From DASRVA01 sp050732935 (GTDB lineage: Bacteria > Gemmatimonadota > Gemmatimonadetes > JACCXV01 > JAHWKZ01): a DNA stretch of 18,029 bases. A program made the translations under genes and the position numbers. This document shows, piece by piece, positions 14,366 through 18,029 of this stretch (positions are counted from its first letter, which is position 1; each line of letters opens with the position of its first letter). Under the pieces are notes generated by a model. It was not told the origin of the DNA, made no database searches, and was given only the letters and a program-made list of their open reading frames with translations. Location of the stretch: NCBI GenBank assembly GCA_050732935.1, contig JBOHRW010000204.1, forward strand, positions 1 through 18,029, written 5' to 3'.

Positions 14366-15205
14366 CTAGCGCCCTTCGCTCGCGGCGTCGGCGGAGCGCT
14401 GCGAACCGTCCTGGTCCCCGCGCCGCTGGAGGATCTGCGCGAGGCGGCCCGGGAAGTCCGAGATCAGCCCGTCCACGCCGAGGTCGAGAAGCCGCTTCAT
14501 CTCGCGCTCCTCGTTCACGGTCCACACGAAGACCTCGCGGTCGAAGCGGTGGGCGGCTTCTACGAAGGACGCGTTCACGATCTGCAATCCATGCCATCGG
14601 ACGGGTACGGCGAAGGCCGCCGCGGGAGGGGTGTACCCGTCCCACGAGCCGTTGTTGACGCGTTTCAGGAACTCGGCTACGTCCTCGGGACCGTAGCCTG
14701 TTGGCTGCTCGGGCGCCAGCGCGCGGTAGCGGTCGAGGGGCTCCTGGGCGAGCGAGAAGACGAGCGTCCAGTCCCCGGCGTCGCAGTCCCCGATCACCTG
14801 CCGCAGATCTCCCTCGAGCGGCGGCTCGACCTGCTTGATCTCGACGATGATCGGGATCCGCCGGAACTCCTCGAGGATCTCACGGAGGGTCGGGATGGAA
14901 ACCCCCTGCCCCTGGAACGGATACGTGCGACCCTGGTCGGGGGTGAAGCGGCCGCCCGCGTCGAGCTCGCGCAGCTCGGCCAGCGTGAGGTCGGCCAGCG
15001 CCCCCCGTCCGTCGGTCGTGCGGTCGAGGGTCGAGTCGTGGTAGACCACGATCTCGCCGTCCGCCGTTCGGTGGACGTCGAGCTCGAAGCCATCGGCTCC
15101 GGCGGCGCGGGCTTCACGGAAGGCCGCCAACGTGTTCTCGGGACAGGTTCCGCTCGCGCCGCGGTGGGCGAACTGGCGCGGGAGGGGACCGGAGAAGAAG
15201 GTCAC
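14366..15205 (-). CDS. Glycerophosphodiester phosphodiesterase
   Basis: Hydrolyses glycerophosphodiesters to glycerol-3-phosphate and an alcohol. The 279-residue protein shows the GDPD signature AHRGASGTCPENT with His14, ELDVHRTADG (Glu41, Asp43), VYHDSTLDRTTDG with His56, VEIK in the middle, and the C-terminal VWTVNEE and DGLISDFP blocks of the TIM barrel. No signal peptide is present, so it is probably cytoplasmic (UgpQ-like). The GTG start is the only one available after an in-frame TAG 5 codons upstream; no convincing ribosome site precedes it. It ends 1 nt before the putative CTG start of the fatty acid kinase, consistent with joint use in phospholipid turnover and fatty acid salvage (inference). 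Confidence 0.92.
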   Translation of the reverse strand: MTFFSGPLPRQFAHRGASGTCPENTLAAFREARAAGADGFELDVHRTADGEIVVYHDSTLDRTTDGRGALADLTLAELRELDAGGRFTPDQGRTYPFQGQGVSIPTLREILEEFRRIPIIVEIKQVEPPLEGDLRQVIGDCDAGDWTLVFSLAQEPLDRYRALAPEQPTGYGPEDVAEFLKRVNNGSWDGYTPPAAAFAVPVRWHGLQIVNASFVEAAHRFDREVFVWTVNEEREMKRLLDLGVDGLISDFPGRLAQILQRRGDQDGSQRSADAASEGR

Positions 15206-15239
15206 GGCGGGGCGAGTCTAGAGGAGCGGTCAGGGGGGG

Positions 15240-15965
15240 TCAAGCGGAATCCAGGAGCGGGTGACCGGCCAGCTCGCGCAGGCCGCTTACCCGAGCCGAT
15301 CCGGCCGGAAGGGCGGCAGCGCGCTCGTTGCGATCCAGCCAGATCGCCCCCCAGCCGGCGGCGATGGCCGGCTCCACGTCATGATCGATCCGGTCGCCGA
15401 CCATGATGGGTGGCGCCGTAGCGAGCTCGCCGAGCGCCTCACGGGCCGCCGTGAAGGCACGCGCGACCGGCTTGGCGGCGGGAAGATCGGCCGAGATCAG
15501 GACCCGCGCGAAGTAGCCGCGAAGCCCCAACTCGCCGAGAAGACCCTCCAGCCGACCGTCCCAGTTGGAGAGGACGGCCAGCGGCACCCCCCGACGACGG
15601 AGCGCCCGCAGGCCCGGTCGCACGTCGCCGGGCACTCGCCATGGGCCGGGACCGGCGAAGCGCTCCCAGGCCATGTCGAAGAAGCGCTCGAAGGGCAGAC
15701 GGGCGGCCACGCCGGCCCTGGCCAGCGAGGCTTGCACGACCCGCCGCCACCAGTCCCGCTCGGCCATCCGGCGCGCCTCGACTTCCATGCCACCGAAGGC
15801 GAGCGGGGGTGCCGCCTGGAATTCGCGATGGAAGGCGGTTTCGAGGACCGATGGATCGACCGGGACGCCGACCTCGCGGGCGATCGCGGCGTAGGTCTCG
15901 CCGACCGGCCGCTTCAGATCGACGAGCGTTCCCGCCGCGTCCAGGACAATGACCCGGCGAGCCAC
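15240..15965 (-). CDS. HAD-superfamily hydrolase, HDHD3/REG-2-like
   Basis: 241 residues with the four HAD motifs: I, VLDAAGTLV with nucleophile Asp9; II, VLSNWD with Ser133; III, Lys165 in AAKPVARAF; IV, GDRIDHDVEPA with Asp191. A helical cap (about 20-105) is of C1 type. Motif I has Ala at +2 where the usual phosphatase general acid Asp would be; this DAxGT form is typical of the HDHD3/DREG-2 subgroup, so phosphatase activity should not be assumed. GTG 15965 is the only start after an in-frame TGA three codons upstream and has a weak GGTGA ribosome site. Gaps to neighbours are 21 nt upstream and 34 nt downstream, supporting operon membership. Confidence 0.88.
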   Translation of the reverse strand: MARRVIVLDAAGTLVDLKRPVGETYAAIAREVGVPVDPSVLETAFHREFQAAPPLAFGGMEVEARRMAERDWWRRVVQASLARAGVAARLPFERFFDMAWERFAGPGPWRVPGDVRPGLRALRRRGVPLAVLSNWDGRLEGLLGELGLRGYFARVLISADLPAAKPVARAFTAAREALGELATAPPIMVGDRIDHDVEPAIAAGWGAIWLDRNERAAALPAGSARVSGLRELAGHPLLDSA

Positions 15966-15986
15966 TAATGGTCACCGACCACTCGA

Positions 15987-16568
15987 TCAGCCGGCGTCCC
16001 GAGCGGCCGCCGCCTCCTCGATCTCCGACACGGCCCGGTCACGAAACCCCTGCGGCTTCAGGCCCAGCGTCCGGTTGACCAGGCAGTAGAAGCTCTCCAG
16101 CGCGATCGTCATCACGAGCTCGAGCATCTCCTCGATCTTGAACGTGCGACGGGCTTCCTGGAAGAGCGTGTCGTCCACCGCGTCCAGCACCATCCGCTCG
16201 GTGAACTTGAGAGCGATCTTCTCCCGGTCGTCGAAGAGCGTCGATTCCTCGTGGAAGTCGAGCTCGCGCAGCTTGGCCTCGCCGATTCCCTTTCGGAGCA
16301 GGCACCCCTCCAGGAGATCGACCGAGTACTCGCAGCCGTTGAGGCGCGCGGTCTTCAGCTCGACGAGCTGCTTGAGCGCGGCATCGATCTCCGTCGGCGC
16401 GTCGATCGCGTCCGACACCATGCCCATGAGCTCCACGTAGACCGGCTTGTGGGCGAGGATGCGGAGGTTCTCGGTGACCTCCCCCATCCGCCGCTCCATG
16501 TCCTCGAATCCCTTCCGAACGCGAGGGTCCTCGATGCTCTCGGGATCGAGGGGCGGGAGTCGGACCAT
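15987..16568 (-). CDS. Carboxymuconolactone decarboxylase / AhpD-like protein
   Basis: 193 residues, mostly helical, resembling the CMD/AhpD fold: an N-terminal segment with HKPVYVELMGM, then LKQLVELKTARLNGCEYSVD (65-84) corresponding to the AhpD active-site helix. The usual CxxC plus downstream His is degenerate: Cys79 is kept but the second Cys is Ser82 and the His position is hydrophobic. Classical AhpD peroxidase chemistry is therefore unlikely, and the true reaction is unknown. The ATG follows GAGAGGAG with 5-nt spacing; a 26-codon upstream extension of the frame is not supported. First gene of the downstream-running minus-strand operon. Confidence 0.75.
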   Translation of the reverse strand: MVRLPPLDPESIEDPRVRKGFEDMERRMGEVTENLRILAHKPVYVELMGMVSDAIDAPTEIDAALKQLVELKTARLNGCEYSVDLLEGCLLRKGIGEAKLRELDFHEESTLFDDREKIALKFTERMVLDAVDDTLFQEARRTFKIEEMLELVMTIALESFYCLVNRTLGLKPQGFRDRAVSEIEEAAAARDAG

Positions 16569-16612
16569 CGGCGCTCCTCTCGGGACGGAGTATGCGCAGC
16601 AGAGGGCCGCGT

Positions 16613-16642
16613 ACGATAGCGAACGGATTACGGGACGGCCAA
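16613..16642 (-). promoter_or_regulatory. Putative promoter for the AhpD-like/HAD/GDPD/fatty-acid-kinase/M24 operon
   Basis: TTGGCC (16642-16637) and TATCGT (16618-16613) with an 18-nt spacer, each 4/6 to sigma70 consensus. The predicted start near 16606 would give a short 5' UTR carrying the GAGAGGAG ribosome site. Weak but the best candidate in this divergent interval. Confidence 0.38.
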
Positions 16643-16701
16643 GCAAAGAGGTTCTACCCGGGCGCGCCGGACGAGTTCAGAACCCTTACGTTTCCGGCGT
16701 G

Positions 16702-16707
16702 TACTAT
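16702..16707 (+). promoter_or_regulatory. Possible -10 element (TACTAT) for the zinc-ribbon gene
   Basis: TACTAT lies 45 nt before the start codon of the zinc-ribbon gene in a locally A/T-richer patch. No convincing -35 hexamer is present at 16-19 nt upstream, so the assignment is tentative. Confidence 0.25.
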
Positions 16708-16752
16708 GGGCGGATTCCCGGGGGGGCTACGGTAAGGAGGAGAGAGCCTGAG

Positions 16753-16977
16753 ATGAGCGCCGATTCGAACGACCATCCATGGCCGGCCGAGCCGCTGACC
16801 TCGCCCGTCTGCCCCCGGTGCGGGCAGAAGGAGCGGCCTCACAAGACCGAGGAGAGTCCCTCGGGCCACGTCATCTACGAATGCCCCAAGTGCGGGCGCT
16901 CGTGGACGATGCGCCACCCCGACGCCCAGGCGATCAAGGAGCGGGTCAGCCGGCGGCAGCGGCGGCGCGACAGTTAG
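16753..16977 (+). CDS. Small zinc-ribbon protein
   Basis: 74 residues with two CxxC knuckles, CPRCG (Cys20, Cys23) and CPKCG (Cys44, Cys47), spaced as in a zinc ribbon, followed by SWTMRHPD and a strongly basic C-terminus (RVSRRQRRRDS). The fold suggests a nucleic-acid- or protein-binding accessory factor; no specific function can be assigned. The ATG follows a purine-rich AAGGAGGAGAG ribosome site. It is divergent from the AhpD-like gene and upstream of the halogenase-like gene on the same strand. Confidence 0.72.
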   Translation: MSADSNDHPWPAEPLTSPVCPRCGQKERPHKTEESPSGHVIYECPKCGRSWTMRHPDAQAIKERVSRRQRRRDS

Positions 16978-16993
16978 CGAGCCGGGAGATCCG

Positions 16994-17012
16994 CCGTGGA
17001 TATCGGCCACGG
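16994..17012 (+). terminator. Inverted repeat after the zinc-ribbon gene, possible weak terminator
   Basis: CCGTGG (16994-16999) and CCACGG (17007-17012) form a 6-bp stem with a 7-nt loop, 16 nt after the zinc-ribbon stop codon. There is no T-run, so an intrinsic terminator is doubtful; it could be a processing or binding site, or chance in GC-rich DNA. Confidence 0.25.
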
Positions 17013-17055
17013 TCGACGCCTCGTCCCTCCCGTCCAGGTCCAGCGCTTGGCCGCG

Positions 17056-17082
17056 TTGAGCACGAACGGGTTTTCCTATAGC
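17056..17082 (+). promoter_or_regulatory. Possible promoter for the halogenase-like gene
   Basis: TTGAGC (17056-17061) and TATAGC (17077-17082) with a short 15-nt spacer, in a noticeably A/T-rich patch (17071-17100) within the 166-nt interval. The spacer is suboptimal, so this is only a candidate. Nothing else was recognised in the interval 16978-17143 apart from the inverted repeat. Confidence 0.28.
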
Positions 17083-17143
17083 TTCCTGTAAACCGATACC
17101 TTCGTCGTCGGCGTCTTCCAACATGAGGGGCAACGTGCCACCA

Positions 17144-18029
17144 ATGAACGGCATTCAGGATGTGGTCATTATTGGCGGTGGGCCCGGTGGTTCAACGGCC
17201 GCCAGCCTGTTGGCCATGCACGGGCATCAGGTCACGGTGTTGGAAAAAGAGAAGTTCCCCCGTGAGCATGTGGGCGAATCTCTGCTGCCCTTTTGCTACA
17301 GCCTTTTCGAGCGTCTCGGGGTTGTAGATGAAATGAAGCGTCGCTTTGTACGCAAGCCGGGCGTGCGCTTTGTGGACGCCCACGGCAAGCGGGCGACTTC
17401 GTGGTGCTTTGCTCATGTCATCCATGATCACACCTACCTGTCGTTCCAGGTGACGCGTGGCGAGTTCGACCAATTGCTGCTGGAGAATGCAGGCCGGCAC
17501 GGCGCGACGGTCAGGGAGCAGACACACGTGCGGACCGTGGACCTGGACGGTCCGGACGACACGGTGCTGGTGACGGCCGTGGGGCCGGACGGCAGCGAGC
17601 AGCAGCTGCAGGCCAGGTTTCTGCTGGATGCCAGCGGCCGCAGCGCGTTCATGGCCACCGAGCATGGCTGGCGTCGGCGCTACGAAGGGCTGGATCGGAC
17701 CGCATTCTGGACGCACTGCGCTGGGGTCAACATGATCGGGGGCCTGGAAGAAGGGCTGTCGTTGATCGTGTATCTCGGCGGCGACAAGAAAGGCTGGATC
17801 TGGGTCTTCCCGCTGGGGACCGACAGGCTGACCGTGGGCGTGGTGCTCAACAACGAGCACATCCGCCAGCAGAAGGCAGCTCTGCAACAGGAGGGGGTCG
17901 AGGAGTGGAGGCTGGAACTCTTCTGGCGTGAGCTTGCGTTGTCACCTTTCGTGAGCCAGATCCTGGAGGGCTCTCATGTCACGTCGCCGCTGAAGGTGGA
18001 GGGAGATTATTCGTACTATGTCGATCAAG
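17144..18029 (+). CDS. FAD-dependent halogenase-like oxidoreductase, N-terminal part, cut by window edge
   Basis: 295 codons plus one base of a flavoprotein. The N-terminal dinucleotide fold has VVIIGGGPGGSTAA (7-20) and Glu34 for the ribose; FPREHVGESLLP (38-49) is typical of flavin-dependent halogenases of the CmlS/PltA-like group. Lys71 (RKPGVRF) lies where I would expect their catalytic Lys, DASGRS (162-167) contacts FAD, and GWIWVFP (217-223) matches the WxWxIP halogenase motif with Phe for Ile. Halogenation of a phenolic or pyrrolic substrate is plausible; a non-halogenating relative is possible. ATG 17144 gives a natural N-terminus, but in-frame GTG 17135 and ATG 17123 are alternatives and none has a well-spaced ribosome site. 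Composition is visibly less GC-rich than the neighbours, with more codons ending in A or T, suggesting transfer. Confidence 0.82.
   Translation, partial: MNGIQDVVIIGGGPGGSTAASLLAMHGHQVTVLEKEKFPREHVGESLLPFCYSLFERLGVVDEMKRRFVRKPGVRFVDAHGKRATSWCFAHVIHDHTYLSFQVTRGEFDQLLLENAGRHGATVREQTHVRTVDLDGPDDTVLVTAVGPDGSEQQLQARFLLDASGRSAFMATEHGWRRRYEGLDRTAFWTHCAGVNMIGGLEEGLSLIVYLGGDKKGWIWVFPLGTDRLTVGVVLNNEHIRQQKAALQQEGVEEWRLELFWRELALSPFVSQILEGSHVTSPLKVEGDYSYYVDQ

Noticed and set aside
13186..14658. 490-codon plus-strand open frame opposite the DAK2-DegV gene
   Set aside because: Antisense shadow caused by high GC third positions; no conserved motif.

Overview
The window is very GC-rich bacterial DNA, densely packed, with several GTG/TTG starts and 4-nt stop/start overlaps. 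The lipoprotein signal peptide and gene content suggest a Gram-negative from a poorly cultivated high-GC phylum (Gemmatimonadota- or Eisenbacteria-like). That placement is a low-confidence impression.

Region 1 (1-9370, minus strand) is one aromatic-biosynthesis superoperon. From promoter to window edge it holds: a promoter; a short leader ORF; an attenuator-type terminator; trpE; trpG; an AroH-type chorismate mutase; DAHP synthase; aroA; aroE; aroC; a fused shikimate kinase-dehydroquinate synthase (aroK-aroB); aroQ; and the first 161 codons of a class-III aminotransferase. All seven steps from PEP + erythrose-4-phosphate to chorismate are present, with the entry enzymes of the Trp and Phe/Tyr branches first. 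Every internal junction overlaps: eight by 4 nt (NTGA) and one by 16 nt.

The most interesting feature is upstream of trpE. A 25-codon leader ORF carries Phe-Phe-Phe-Ile-Gly-Trp-Tyr-Phe. Its 3' end (CGGGTGGG) can pair with the 5' arm of a perfect 10-bp terminator hairpin followed by seven U. This is the layout of a ribosome-mediated attenuator, but with codons for all three aromatic amino acids, controlling a whole chorismate operon.

Region 2 (9501-11420, plus strand) is a divergent gene for a secreted, probably lipid-anchored metzincin-type protease with three BACON/Ig-like repeats and a polyproline hinge.

Region 3 (11431-16642, minus strand) is a second probable operon: AhpD/carboxymuconolactone-decarboxylase-like protein, HAD hydrolase, glycerophosphodiester phosphodiesterase, a single-chain FakA-FakB-like (DAK2 + DegV) fatty acid kinase with an apparent CTG start, and an M24 aminopeptidase. 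The phosphodiesterase and the fatty acid kinase suggest phospholipid turnover and fatty acid salvage.

Region 4 (16650-18029, plus strand) holds a small zinc-ribbon protein and the first 295 codons of an FAD-dependent halogenase-like oxidoreductase. Its base composition is visibly less GC-rich, which suggests acquired DNA or the edge of a specialised-metabolism locus.
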